Shown one piece after another: positions 24,336-35,723 of a stretch of 64,000 nucleotides of DNA (position 1 is its first letter; each line of letters opens with the position of its first letter). The notes under the pieces are model-generated. The model saw nothing but the letters and a program-made list of their open reading frames with translations, was not told the DNA's origin and did no database searches. The stretch is from Terana coerulea (Eukaryota > Basidiomycota > Agaricomycetes > Polyporales > Phanerochaetaceae). The position numbers and the translations under genes were made by a program. The stretch lies in assembly GCA_024811115.1 (NCBI GenBank), contig JAKOGH010000790.1:1-64000 (forward strand), written 5' to 3'.

Positions 24336-25032
24336 GCGCGTTCCCTGATGTGTACGTCCACCAACTCGGTATTGACAGCATGGGTAACGACGCGCTTATA
24401 ATATGCATGCGTTCACCCACAACCTGCAGAAGAAGTGTTGCCAGGTAGTCGCCCAAAGAGCCGAGACCGCAGCGACTCAAGCAGTTAGCCATAACCAGTA
24501 GGCGGTCATTAGGAGTCGTATAGCGATGCCAGTGCTTGATATCAATCCCAGATAGGTCCTCGGTCCGACGTCAAAGGCAATATCACGGAGCAGTTCTTGT
24601 GCGAAGCTCTTCTCTAGCTCACAGATGCGAGCGGTGCGTTTGCTCAGTGCTGTAGGAGGAGAGATGGGCGTAGCCAGTTGCGGATTGTACAGCCCGTAGT
24701 GTGCATGAGGCGGCACATGTGTTGGTGAAGGGGGGTGAGCGTAGGGAAGTAAACTGTACATAATATGCCACTGGCTGCGCGTGTGGAATGAGAGGGGGCG
24801 AAAGCAAGAGCGCGCTGGACAGAGTAAACACGCGTGCGTCGCTTGACTCTGCAGTGAGCGAGTTGTCGGGCGGTGAGCGGCGCGACGTGAAGGCGCGAAC
24901 GTCGAGGTTGTAAGTAAGCAGAGCGAGCTTGGGCCAAATGGGTCCAAGCACTATGGAAAGGTGACTCATATCGATTATGTAATCCGGTGGCCTCTATTTC
25001 TGTTGAAGCGACTGTGAGCGGACCACCGATTA

Positions 25033-25300
25033 ACACGGGGTATTTCTACCAATTGAGGCTTGTGCTAAACCGGTACAAATCCCATGGAAAAATAATGAAC
25101 TGAACCGAGTTTTGTTTGGTGAGCAATCATGGCACAATCTTGACAGCGTGGTTGATTTATCAAGATTGTACTCACTTTCTGCGATTTTTCATTCCAAGTG
25201 GTTCAAATTTTGCCAGTTGGAAAATTTGTACTACAGTTTTATTCTTAACTTCGATTTTCCAGAAATTTTCTCCTGGAAAATGGGCAGAAATACCCAGTGT
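25033..25300. mobile_element. Short AT-rich element with terminal inverted repeats (MITE-like)
   Basis: A block of 268 bp whose ends are inverted: ACACGGGGTATTTCTACC on the left and, read from the right end inward, ACACTGGGTATTTCTGCC. It is much richer in A+T than its surroundings and has no plausible gene. It separates a fragment of the upstream duplication (ending GGACCACCG at about 25027) from the downstream part of unit 2, so it interrupts duplicated DNA. The target-site duplication is not clear (TTA/TAA-like). Confidence 0.6.
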
Positions 25301-25309
25301 AAGATTGTC

Positions 25310-26375
25310 GTGAACTTGGTGTGCAACAACGAACACTGTCAAATCTATGATAACTACCCGCTGGCAGGGACTACATCCCCAACTTCTCTAGCTGCCTCCT
25401 GTATATTATAGCTTCTCCACCATTACTCGCCCAACCGCCGCTATCCACGTCGCGTCGACCCACACCGCAATACGTGCATCCTTCTGTTGATTGTCGCGTG
25501 CTGACGGCATGCAAGTCTTCCCCGTTGTGGTTGGTGCCAGTTGACGAAACGTGAACATCCCCTCCAAGCCTGGCCCCGCCACCTTTCTCAACACCGCCAT
25601 AGCCCAGCTCGAGTTCATGCCCGCCAGATATTTCCCGCGCGGGGGAGGAGCGAGCGTCCTTTCCGCCATGTTTTGCAGTCGCTGGCGCTGCGCGAGCGAG
25701 AGCACCGCAAGTTGGACGTACAGGTGGTTTTTGGAGACTGGCATGTCCGAGCTTGCCATGCCCATTATGCCGCGTGTACCGCCGGAGCCGGCTATGAGCC
25801 CCAACATGCGAGTGCTTTTCCCGACTTTCCAGGCGAAATACGACTCGAGTTCAGGATGGATGACGAGAAAGACGGCGGCTGGTTGGTCGAGATCTTCGGG
25901 GACCAGTTGACTCGATGACATCGCGGGTAGGTCTGTGTGATTCGTGACAGTAGGAAGGGCCTGTTGGTTTGGTGAGGTAGAAGAACGGCGTTGGATTGCA
26001 GAGGTCTGCAGAGGAGCTTATTTATACATGGCTGAGGGTAGGCGTAGGCCACGCGCGTACGCATGTCAGGGACAAAGGGTCAAAGTGGCCACAGGGAGGT
26101 GCTTTAGCGTCGCCACGAGCAATAGCTTGACAGTGCACTACCCAGACCACCGCACATGCTGTAAAACTCCGGTGGCCTCCATTTCTGCGGAAGCGATTGT
26201 GAGCGACCACCGCAAGGCAACTTGGAGGGACAAACTGATGGTTTTGATGGCATACACTCACCTAAAATCGAACATCGCAAGATGCGCAAAAGTGACCAAG
26301 TTTCAAGCGGTGAACCTGAACCACGCTAAAGTGTGGTGACAACGTGGTTAAAATCGTACATTGCTTGGTTTTCCG
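25310..26375. repeat. Tandem segmental duplication, unit 2
   Basis: Partner of 23270-24335. Carries the intact copy C and its upstream region. A third fragment of the same upstream sequence is at about 24970-25027. Confidence 0.8.
25406..25921 (-). CDS. Unrecognised small protein family, copy C (intact)
   Basis: A 171-residue single-exon protein starting at 25921. It opens with a short Ser-rich N-terminus and VPEDLDQPAAVFLVI, has a WKVGKSTRMLGLIAG segment, the LAVLSLAQRQRLQNMAERT segment and ends VDATWIAAVGRVMVEKL. No signal peptide, membrane helix or known domain was recognised. Being the only long uninterrupted copy, it is the best reference for the family. A TATA-like TTTATACATG lies about 100 bp upstream. 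Confidence 0.65.
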   Translation of the reverse strand: MSSSQLVPEDLDQPAAVFLVIHPELESYFAWKVGKSTRMLGLIAGSGGTRGIMGMASSDMPVSKNHLYVQLAVLSLAQRQRLQNMAERTLAPPPRGKYLAGMNSSWAMAVLRKVAGPGLEGMFTFRQLAPTTTGKTCMPSARDNQQKDARIAVWVDATWIAAVGRVMVEKL

Positions 26376-26427
26376 TCTGAATACATCTATCATGCCTGTA
26401 AAGAACGCGTGGTGTAAATTTGGAGGA

Positions 26428-27178
26428 TTATGCGTCTTTGATACCGTATTGGTCCCTGTACTGCTGCATGCTTTGCACCTCCTCGGTCCTGCCATGCTGC
26501 TCCAGCCAAGCCAAGAGATGTCTCATCTTCAGAATCGTGGGCACACGCCCCCTGCCGCCAACAAGCGTCTCGACTTCCGCGATCATGTTCTGGCCGTCCT
26601 TGCCCACTTCCTCGCGGTCCAGCATGAGCACAGCGCCGACGACTTCCCCGCCCTCCCGGCGCACGGTCTCGATCGCCTGGCGTATCGCGGTGCCCGCCGT
26701 CGCGACGTCGTCGAGCACGAGCACGCGCTTGCCCTGCACCGGCGCGCCGACCATGACGCCGCCCTCGCCGTGGTCCTTCGCCTCCTTCCTGTCGTACGCG
26801 TACCCGACGTCGATCTTGTGGTCGCGGTGCAGGAGGAGCGCGGTGCATGCGGCGAAGGGGATGCCCTTGTACGCCGGACCGAAGAGGATGTCGAACTCGG
26901 GCAGCCCTGCGCCGCCTGATGCGGACGCCTTGAGCGACTCGGAAATGGTGGAGGCATACGCGGAGCACAGGGTGTCCAGGACGGGGCCAGAGGCGAGCAG
27001 GCCGGCGTTGAAGAAGTAGGGAGAGCTCCTGGTGTGGAGGGTGAGGTTACGTTGGCCGTGCGAGCTGGTGGCAGACAAACCGGCCGGATTTGAGGGTGAA
27101 GGTGCCAAACTTCAGCGCACCAACGGCCATTCCATGTTCGATGAGCTCGCTCTGGTACTTCTGTAGGGAGGAGGACAT
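26428..27178 (-). CDS. URA5: Orotate phosphoribosyltransferase
   Basis: Catalyses orotate plus PRPP to orotidine 5'-phosphate in pyrimidine synthesis, in the cytosol. Exon 1 is 27178-27081 and exon 2 is 27028-26428, joined across a 52 nt GT-AG intron; the splice restores LKSGR-SSPYFFNAG, the family's N-terminal signature. Further landmarks are FGPAYKGIPFAA and the PRPP-binding VLVLDDVATAGTA. Length (about 235 residues) is normal for fungal enzymes. Reading through the intron would give a stop, which confirms the splice. It is divergently arranged with the acetyltransferase at 27581. Confidence 0.95.
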
Positions 27179-27580
27179 GGTGGATACTGGAAGAAGTGAA
27201 AGCTCTCGAAATTGCAAGGCGTCTGCGAGCGACGCAGATCTGAGATCGCCGTCTCGTCAGCGTGCTTACAGGAGCTCGTGTGAGTACTTCCCTCGCTCGC
27301 ATGGTTTCCCAAGTCTCTTCAGTGTCCATCCATCACCTAGAGCATCTTCTTGATACGAGGTCGACATATGAACGTTTATGAACGTTTACTTCATCCGGCA
27401 TGGCTGTTCGCTGTCTTCCCAGACCTTCCATCCCACCCTGAGTAGGAGCAACTGTGAGCTCCTCGCCGCAAAAATGGCGCAGCCAAACCCGAACGAAGTT
27501 TTGAAGCCAAGGCTCACGAGCTACTGTACGTGTAGAATGTATACTCTCCAATGTCATACTCAAAGTTCTGCGCAGTCGAC

Positions 27581-28389
27581 ATGCCGTCCCTCGTCAAGAC
27601 AGTAGACCAAGTCCGAGACGAGAGCCTGGTCACAAACCCAGTCCTTCGATACACTGATATGACACCGGTGTGTTTATGAAGTCCTCGACGCTAGAACAGA
27701 AAACTGACGTAGAATGCGGCGGACAGGACAGGCAAGACTCGACGTGGAGGAGCTGCAGACTACCTTCTTATGTACCCGCTGTGGGCCAGCTTCGTGCGGA
27801 ACAAGGCATGTTGGGCCATTGGTGACTCGTACTCCCTGCTCATATGGTCTGTCACAACACCGTATCCCTCTATATGCCAGCTCATATAAAGCGCTGCTCA
27901 GGGGTAACGCGCCGTCAGAACCACCGAAGCCAAAGTCGCCTCTCGACCGTCTCGTCGATTCTATCTTGGGACGCCTTATGGCTCTCCGTGGCAAGCTGCG
28001 TAGCCCAGAACAAAAAAAAGGTCGAGTTAGGTTCACATCTAGGTGCATATGTACTGACGAATCCTTGCAGCGCATGGGCGAATACATCCAGAAGCTGCAC
28101 GCGGGCTTCAAGGAGGCTGTTGGAGATCGCGCGAAGGAGATGATGGAGGTCCAGTCCGTCCTCACTAGGGCGGACAAGCGAGGTAAAGGCTACGCCTCCG
28201 CGCTGATACGCTTTATGTCGGAGGAGGTACGTCTTTTCCGTTCATCGTTCTCTCACACAACTCACATTCTCCCTCAAGGCTGATAGACAAGGCCGCGCCA
28301 TCTGGCTTTCCAACTCCAACGTCGTCGAGAACACCTCATTCTACAACTCACTTGGCTTCCAAGACCGCGAAGGAGATACTTATTGGTGA
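27581..28389 (+). CDS. GNAT-family N-acetyltransferase (3' frame break likely)
   Basis: The start at 27581 (MPSLVKTVDQVRDESL) and the later exons encode a GNAT fold typical of small fungal acetyltransferases. The acetyl-CoA motif is VLTRADKRGKGYASALI, and the last strand-helix is NVVENTSFYNSLGF. Introns near 27662-27712 and 28227-28278 splice in frame; the middle splicing near 27840-27930 is not resolved. In the given frame the protein stops at 28387-28389. One base earlier frame would continue into DDNPVWTEEPITVAI, the usual end of this group, so an extra base at about 28360 is likely. Substrate unknown. Confidence 0.75.
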
Positions 28390-28619
28390 CGACAATCCTG
28401 TGTGGACTGAAGAGCCTATTACGGTGGCCATTGTGAGTGGCTATATGCTGGTAAATATGGTGCCTACTCACTATGGCGCAGATGGTGAGAGAACCTTCGG
28501 GGCATGCGAAGAACTAGGATTGGACGATATTGTTATACATTTCATATTCTTCTTATGCACCTCGAGAATTGACAACAAGCTATCATCGTCGTAAACTTGC
28601 TGCCCAGCGCTCCTCGTGT
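28390..28619. other. Short intergenic region
   Basis: Contains the displaced 3' coding tail of the acetyltransferase to about 28440 and then a short convergent gap before the first peptide gene. Confidence 0.4.
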
Positions 28620-28940
28620 TTAAGCTGAAGCTGTTGGGGATGCCGCAACCGCCTCACTGCTCCCAACCGTGTAGTGGATGTGGTGGGCTGCGATGTGCGC
28701 TCGCTCTGCAACATCCGACATTCAGATTTTCAAGCCTGCCAGAGATTAGTTCACTCACCGTTAAGCTGCTTCGCTAGTGGCTCGTCAAGCTTGAACCTGT
28801 CGTTCAGTTCGACTGCGGGCACTGGGCAACAGCCCAGTGAGCTATGACAGAATGAGGAATGGTGAGTGATCCTCACCCATCGGCGCAGCATTTACTGATA
28901 TGACGAGCAGCAGGGCGACGAAACATGCAGGGACACGCAT
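28620..28940 (-). CDS. Small secreted prepropeptide, His-core family member 1
   Basis: Three exons. Exon 1 (from ATG at 28940) encodes a signal peptide, MRVPACFVALLLVISVNAAP. A middle exon encodes a charged spacer ending LAKQLN. The last exon, after a GTTGCAG acceptor, encodes RAHIAAHHIHYTVG and a short Ala/Ser tail, with the stop at 28620-28622. Both introns fall in phase 1. The mature peptide would be about 50 residues. It is closest in its core to member 2 at 30129. No dibasic site precedes the core, so release by kexin is not evident here. Function unknown; the neighbours make a modified or metal-binding secreted peptide plausible. Confidence 0.72.
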
Positions 28941-30128
28941 GATGTTCTCGTGAAGGTGTGTGGCGGTAGCGGGGTCAGGGGTCAGGAGTACTGATGCAGC
29001 CCTGTATGTCCTCAGCAGGCATGCTTATGACCGCTCGGCTGTGATTGCGCCCTACATGCCTATCAACGCCCAGTCGAGGAGGTGGACCCCACGCCCACAT
29101 GGGTCCTCCATCAAACAGAAGATTTTACCAACTTGCGGAGTCAATGAGGAAGTCGCGAGGAAGTGTAAGAGTATAACTCCTATCACGCGGGGCGCGGAAA
29201 CTTCCATCTCTATGCAAAGAAGCATGATGCTGCAGTGGAATGAGCGTTGCCGACCATGCTGGTGAGCCTTTCGCTACCTTTTGCTCATAAAATGCTGATA
29301 TGGCGCAGGAAGAATGTATAGTCCCGGACAAGCTCTATCAACCCGAACTTTGGGGTACCACTACCCGCGACTCTCGTGCTGGACGCACAATCCAGACTGA
29401 GCGTAGGAGATAAGACGAATTCAGGGCTGCTGTACCAGACTATACCAGCGCTGACATCTGACTTGTGACCCAGGGTCGAAAGTCCGCCGGAGCGCCGTTA
29501 GGTGGCACGCCACAACGTCGCCGGCGGCCTCTTGTGGCGTGCTGTGTCACGGTCGTTCGTGGCGGAGATTTGGAATGGAGATTGAGTCTGGTGCGTCGCG
29601 ACGGGTTTCTGTCCGACTCCGCATGCGTTGAGCTGATCTCAACCGTTTGGCGAAGGTGTCCAAGATTTCTTGGTTTCAGGGACGTATGACTGAGCCGCAG
29701 CATAGGACACATTCGCGCCTTAATCAAACAAGATAAAGATCGCCGCCGAGATTGCTTCGAGGGGTGGCTGTGTGCGGTTACTTAACTCAACTAAGCCCAG
29801 CCGCCCCCGCGGCTAAAGCACGGACGGACGCCACAAGGGCACACAGTCAGGGCCGACTCTTCTGTGTCATCATACCGCAGTCAATTCAAAGGACCCTGGC
29901 GGCCCTACGGTGCGTTCCTGCAATAACCCTTCCGCAGATACGCTAAGCGGTACTAGTTGGGAATATGCTTTCAACGGTGTAGGAAATACAATGCACTGCG
30001 ACATGATGTCTTTGTTGAGGGATGCATGCTGTAGAAGGCGTCGGCCGAATCTCCGGAACCACGGGCGGAAACTCGCCCTTACTGTGAAATTTTTTCATCA
30101 CGGCATCCTCTAGTTCCCCCGTCTCGAA
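28941..30128. other. Intergenic, no supported gene
   Basis: Several short ORFs on both strands, none with a signal peptide, domain or splice logic. No core motif of the peptide family was found. Confidence 0.45.
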
Positions 30129-30442
30129 TCAAGGTAATGCCGTGGGCAGAACGGTCCCAACAGTATAATGAATATGATGCGCCTCGATATGGCCCCCGCC
30201 AGTGCTGGTTGCTCGCGCTACCGCTCTGGTCAGTAAGGTCATCTTATCTAATAAAAATGCTATCTCACCGTTCAACTCTCGCAGGGTGACTTCTTGTTGT
30301 CCGACAACGCCTCCCATAGGCTCTAATGTATTTGTCAGCCCTTCCGCTCAGAATAATACCCAGAACAAGCGGTTTTACCTGTAGGCGCTGCCGTTGCCAA
30401 CACAGCGAATAGCAACGGGATAAGGACGGCTGCAAGGATCAT
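30129..30442 (-). CDS. Small secreted prepropeptide, His-core family member 2
   Basis: Exon 1 starts at 30442 with the signal peptide MILAAVLIPLLFAVLATAAP, then a GTAAAA donor. The middle exon encodes EPMGGVVGQQEVTLRELN, ending in L-N exactly as in member 1. After a second phase-1 intron the last exon encodes a Thr/Gly stretch, the core GHIEAHHIHYTVG and a short Pro-containing tail to the stop at 30129. The identical HHIHYTV string in members 1 and 2, despite unrelated spacers, points to selection on the core. Confidence 0.72.
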
Positions 30443-31072
30443 CGTTCTAACCGATGACAGTGAGGTGCGCAACTTGGATGTGGCTGGAGGGGCGACGCTG
30501 AACTGTGGTTTCAACTCGCAGTGTGGCAGCATATATGCATCCTCATCGCGCTTATCATTGCACTTTCGTTGGTGGACCGCGAATATCGTGTTGATGATCT
30601 GTCCATCTTGAGAAGAACGATGAACAAAAATACGGAGACACTGACGAGAGACACCGCTGCCGCCGTCACAAGCACGATTCCATTCATCGTCAAGCAGGCG
30701 ACACAGCTGACATACAGTGATGGTTAGGCGGCCTTTCCGCACCCCAAATAATCTCATTTCGACGATCTTTCTCAGACACTGTCACACAGTGGGCAGTTTG
30801 CTAGAACGGGTGGAGCGTATGATTGTTGGACGCGACTAAGGCGCGCTATAGGTGAGTGTTCCGAAGTGGTCGGTGAAAGAGGTGGAATTTGAGGCCCAAG
30901 TGACGGGCTTCGAGAACCTGCGCATCCTGATACTTCTTGCCATGAACTGTCTCTATTCCCAAAGGCGCGCTCTCTACTGCCTAAATTGACGTCGGTCATG
31001 CTATGGTAGCCGAGCTCGCTGGCATTCAACGCCATCGTTTGCAGAGATCGGGGGCACTTGACGCAGCACTAT

Positions 31073-31353
31073 TCATGACTTGGTGGCATTGCCTATCTCC
31101 ACGTGTACGTGATCCTTGAGAATATGTCCTGAGGTGTCAGAAGATCCTGACGAAGTTAGCACATTTCAAGGAAGCCGAGCAAATTTAAGACTCGCTTGTG
31201 TCCAAGGATAGTCTATATACTATAAGAGTCTCCGGTTGGTACTCGTATGTTTAGAGGTTCATTGCCATGCTCACCTTTCAGTTCAACAGGAGCACCATTG
31301 ACCGCGACCATCACACACAAGAGAATTACGGAGAGCGGAGATTTGAATTGCAT
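31073..31353 (-). CDS. Small secreted prepropeptide, His-core family member 3
   Basis: Exon 1 starts at 31353 and encodes the signal peptide MQFKSPLSVILLCVMVAVNG followed by APVELK. A phase-1 intron (GTGAGC donor, CGTCAG acceptor) joins it directly to the last exon, which encodes a Ser/Thr linker, the core GHILKDHVHVEIG and NATKS, stop at 31073-31075. This member lacks a visible middle exon. Mature length would be only about 30 residues. The NAT sequon could be glycosylated. Confidence 0.72.
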
Positions 31354-31403
31354 CGTTGGAGGGAGGGTACGGGGTTGGGTGCGCAACTCCTGCTACTATC
31401 TCG

Positions 31404-31409
31404 TATATA
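31404..31409 (-). promoter_or_regulatory. TATA box of peptide member 3
   Basis: TATATA about 50 bp upstream of the ATG at 31353, at the spacing seen for other family members. Confidence 0.4.
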
Positions 31410-31659
31410 AGGTCTAACGACGTTGCCTCTATCTAAGTTACCGGTCGAGTGTCATGGTGAGTACTTGAAATTCTGCGGCGAAACCACTCGAACAGCAGGC
31501 GAAACGTAATTAGGCTTCCTGGCATCCGAATTGTGCACCTCTGCTGCCCTACCGCCAGAGTTCATGCACTTCATTGCGCAACCGGGTGCAGACTGCCAAA
31601 CGCATCCCACAATCGCTTCTCCTATCTATTCCCTTGTAAGCGGCTGTTTTTGTGACTTG

Positions 31660-31999
31660 CTACGATGTTGAAGTCGACATTCCAGACCGCACACCGTCCG
31701 CTGACTTCTCTGGACTTGGCCCTATTTCTTCATGCGCATGAAATGCAAGAATATGGCCACCATCCCCTAGTGTTGTGTGTTTAGCATACGCCAAGTTCGC
31801 TTACAGCGCAACATACTTGCGACTAGGTTTGCATTTCTATCTAGGTTGAGCTGTGCAAGATCCGGAGCTGTGCCGTCTGTTGCAGTGGTTGTATCACTGC
31901 CATATGATGATCACGATACAAATAGTACGTACCTCTCCATTGCACCGGGAACCCACTTGTTGACATGGCTAAGACCGTTAGGATGAACAGGAGATGCAT
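31660..31999 (-). CDS. Small secreted prepropeptide, His-core family member 4
   Basis: Signal exon from ATG at 31999 (MHLLFILTVLAMSTSG), then a spacer exon (DGTAPDLAQLNLDRNANLVA) between two phase-1 introns, then the last exon with RDGGHILAFHAHEEIG and a longer polar tail to the stop at 31660. The APDL and LN-x-D parts of the spacer recur in members 9, 11 and 13, the only spacer similarity seen across the array. Confidence 0.7.
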
Positions 32000-32724
32000 G
32001 GCTATAGAATTATCTGGAGTCGAGCGCGACGGAGAATCGCCTGGTCTCTCCTATATGCGCACTCCGTAGGCCTCAAGCGAGCCACATAGAGTATGGATCA
32101 CGCTGTGAGCTCTCCTTATTTATCCACTGCTTCCGAATGCCTCATGCCAACAAGCAGGGAGCGCGCAGTCGTCCATATCAATCTCACGGCGGCCGCGTTT
32201 CTCTCCCATGAAAGCTCATGCTTGGCCAATACCGACGTAAAATGCCGAACGGAACACTGTGTCCAGTCGCACGTCATTCTTCTCGGAGCTAAGACGCTGC
32301 ACAGGTCGTTGCCTCGGGATCCGGCAGTGCTGCTATAAATGACAAGTGTGGGAATAGAATGTGCAGTGTTCGTACGTCTGTCTGGTCTCACCAAGCCAGC
32401 AATCAAGCCAAGCAGCCGGCGGGATCCAATCGCGGGAGAAGAATCGAGTAAGTGCGCATGCTGGCTCATCTTCATCCAAGTGCTCAAACAACACAGAGTA
32501 TTGCTACATTGTCCAGAGTCTTCTCGTACATGTGGTAGCTTGCCATCTATGGAACGCAAACAACCATCCGGCTGCGCGCTATCTCCGTCCTTGCGGACGT
32601 GGGGCTCATTGCAATATCCGCGTTGGGTCATATCCGGCAATGGTGTCGTAGCCTCGCCATTCCGCACCACCGGATTTTAACCCTGCACTTCTGTTTAACA
32701 TGACAGTGGGACGCTGCGCGGTAT

Positions 32725-33042
32725 TCAACTTGAAAATGGTGTCGGAGAGGCATCTATCTCCGCATGCAGATGCCCTTCGAGGATATGGCCTCCGGTACCT
32801 GCCAAAAAGCACGCGGTCAATATGCCATGTAAACACATACGAAAAAACTTACGTCCTACTACATTCACAGTCGACCCCTTGATCAGCACGGGCTGCGGCC
32901 GTGCTGCACATGTGAACGAGGTGTTAGTCTTTTTAATTTGACGATCTGTACTCTTCATGCTCACCTTTGGGCTGCACAGGTATCCCTTTGGCTGCGCCGA
33001 CGACAGTCACGACAAAGAAAAGCCAAACCCAAATATGTTGCA
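32725..33042 (-). CDS. Small secreted prepropeptide, His-core family member 5
   Basis: The signal exon begins at 33042 (MQHIWVWLFFVVTVVGAA) and ends at a GTGAGC donor. The last exon follows a TTGGCAG acceptor and encodes GTGGHILEGHLHAEID plus a Ser/Pro tail; stop at 32725-32727. A possible middle exon near 32850-32900 could not be fixed. A TATA-like TTATACAT lies about 75 bp upstream of the start. Confidence 0.68.
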
Positions 33043-35101
33043 TGTCAGGAGTCGTGTAGGGGGTGGTGTGGAGCAAATATCGAGGTGCGTGTAGCTGTTG
33101 TCTGCCCGCAGCTATGTATAAGGGGTGGAAGCGTGGCCTTATCTCATCTCGACCTTCCGCTCGGGTATCGTCGTGAGCACCTCAAAGCACTTACCGCGCA
33201 TACCGCTGATGGGAAGTGCAGGCTTCCCAGTCAGGGCATGCCGCATTGGCAGAGGAGCGTCCACCCAAAGAGGCGACACAATCGCCAGGCCAATGGGCAT
33301 CTTTGATGTGCGCGCATAGCTGTGATTGGGTTGCCTGCGAGGCATACCTCTGAAGACAGTAAAGCGTCGGCATTCTCATCAGTGGGTTTTGGTCTATCAC
33401 ACGATGTTATGCTGGACTGAGCTGAAGTGCTAGGCTTGACCTTAAGCCGGGTGCATTGACAACAACGGACTGGCCGAGTATATCTAAAAGCGTGGGCATG
33501 CCTTGAGGCTACACGCCAGGTAAGCCATATATACAGCCTGTTGGGGTTTCAAGGCTTGAGCTACGGTGCCCTTCATAGGCTCGACAAGAACACCGTAGCT
33601 TCACTGAGTGAGGCTACTATCTCTGGGTTGACCGGGAGTACAATCGCTGATACGAGGTGTGGTGGGCCAAGGAAGGTGACGAGGTGGACAGTTACACAAT
33701 TCCGAACGGTAGGGCGGAGGACAGAGCGCACTGATATCAAGAACCTTCTCCGCAGCCTGTATGCGACTTCAGGCTCAGCACGTTAGCCGACCGCACATGC
33801 CTCTTGTAGTGAGTGATTCTAGGTTACCATTGGCTTCCGGCTTGTTCATGCTACCGCGTAGCCTCGTTTCCTTGATCTCACGAAGCTTGCACGGTTTCCC
33901 ATGGGAACAATCACTTCTTGTCTTCCGGCGGGCGATGTCGATGGCAAGCATCTGCCGGCTCGCACGCCACGGTGTTCAGCTTTCAAGAACTCGAAGCGCA
34001 CCTGCTCGGCAACTGAACACGCCTCCAGTAGTGAGGTGTGTGGGAAGATGACCTTCGCCTCGTCCTCTCAAGCCACCAACTTGAGAGAGCATGGCCCATG
34101 CTGAGCTACAGGCTATGACTCCGCATCATCCGAGTACGCGGCATGCTGCTGAGCATTGCCTTACGTACTAATTACTCTTAGAACAGCTGTATACAGAACA
34201 ACCACTGAAAGGTGCTTATACGGTTGTTCTTGGGTTGTTCTGTAACAACCTCTGGAGACTAGCACGACCTCACAAATCTTGATGACCATCACAAAGCACG
34301 TGATCACACATTGGACAGCGCCTGAGGCAAGCGCGCGTCCACTTTTCTTCTCAACCACCACTACAGATATTCACAGTGCGCACTGCATAGCGACAAGAAA
34401 GTGTAGAATATGTAGCTCTACCTATTTCAATGGCCTCATATGAGCTCGAATGGGCGCTGTAGTCTGTGAGCGGTGTTCCTTGTTGTCTGAAACGCGCCTA
34501 GCAACACGCAAGCGCACTTACGCTCCGGATCACAGCACTTGACCGCAGTCAATAGGACCTGCATTGCGATGAACGATCATGAGAAGAAAGTGCCAGAGAG
34601 AAGCCGGACGAGGAGGTCGATCGACCCAGTCGAGCCACAAACGCTCGAGCAGGTGCTTCCACCTCGATGCAACAAAGAACGTCGTTCTTGAAACGATCGG
34701 ACGCTTTGCCGGCGGCGAGCATTTGAACACCCCTTCTTCTATCGAGCTCATGGTGCGTTCACGAGTTGCCGCTTTTACGGGATCTTGCTCACGCTAGAAT
34801 GCTCGTTTAGACGAATGCTACCAGCAGTAGCACTGCTCGGACAAATCCATACGCTGAAGGTTCGCCGAACGGTCTCGATGTGATGACAATAGTAGGGGCC
34901 AACGGATCACCGTCCGTGGTACTGAAGTATAGCATCCGCCCCTTCCGAAGGCAGCGGTATGGCTGCCACATCACCGGGTAGTTCCGTACGCCTCCTGGGC
35001 TGGTATAGCGTGAGTGACAACGCAAATAATTGTGATTTTCCGCTCTAACCGAAGCACATGTTTCTGCATATCTTTTCCACTCCCTCGTTGTCCATGCTGA
35101 A
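33043..35101. other. Intergenic, no supported gene; short inverted repeat
   Basis: About 2 kb between two peptide genes without the core motif on either strand and without a convincing signal exon. ORFs are short and overlapping. An 11 bp perfect inverted repeat, ACAGAACAACC (34193-34203) and GGTTGTTCTGT (34233-34243), could form a hairpin. Confidence 0.45.
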
Positions 35102-35637
35102 TTAAGCCGAAGGTGGCGTTGGTGCTATAGTGTTGATGGCGTAGTGGATGTGGCCCCCAAGATATGGCCTCCACTTGTCGTTGCAGTAGTCGTGGTAACG
35201 TTGCCTGAAGGCGACGGGGAGACACTACCTGAAAATGTTGAAGAAGTCGTATTTGCGAATGTTGAGGAAGCACTGCTGGAGGCATTCTGAAATGCGCTGC
35301 TCGACGTCGAGAAGGTGCTGCTAGAATTCGGCAGAAAGGTGCTACTGGCACTGGGTAGGAAGGTAGTGCTGGCGGCAATATCAACACGGTCTTCTTCGCT
35401 GTGACCTGAATTCCAACCGCGTGTAGCGGTCAATATTAGCTTAGCGCAAAGGTATAGGGATAATATAGGTAAGTTCACCGTTCACGTCCTCGTATCTTTC
35501 ACTGATAGTTGGCGTAGGTACTAAGCAGAGCTTTAGGCTAACGACAAGCACACAATCAATCTGTGCGACTCACTGGAAGGAGCTGCCTGCGCCATTACAA
35601 TTGAAAGCACAAACGCCATGAAGATCGTAATGTGCAT
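35102..35637 (-). CDS. Secreted prepropeptide with Ser/Thr-rich stalk, His-core member 6 (frame break)
   Basis: The signal exon starts at 35637 (MHITIFMAFVLSIVMAQAAP). The following exon encodes an unusually long Ser/Thr/Phe-rich stalk with imperfect repeats such as SSTFLPNSSSTFSTSSS, likely O-glycosylated. The core begins SGGHILG at about 35160. In the given frame it runs into TSTTPSTL and stops at 35125. One base missing in the G run there would restore GGHIHYAIN, matching member 7, and stop at 35102. So this is probably an indel in a homopolymer. Paired with the neighbour at 36674 by the same stalk design. Confidence 0.68.
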
Positions 35638-35716
35638 GTTCTAGTAGTGCAGGGTAGGCTTCAGACACTCAGGAGTAAAGAAGGTTACTGAAACCTTTCT
35701 GCATTTTATCCTCAGC

Positions 35717-35723
35717 ATTTATA
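35717..35723 (-). promoter_or_regulatory. TATA box of peptide member 6
   Basis: TATAAAT about 80 bp upstream of the ATG at 35637. Confidence 0.45.

Noticed and set aside
24477..25036. Overlapping minus ORFs of 116-156 codons
   Set aside because: Three frames overlap with low-complexity composition and no start context; the DNA is intergenic between duplicated units.
26390..27329. Long minus and plus ORFs over the OPRT gene
   Set aside because: They are shadow frames; only one frame has the PRPP-binding motif and family signatures.
33131..33345. Further peptide gene (end ...ERKVEMR)
   Set aside because: No H-x4-H-x-H core, no signal exon and no matching splice sites.
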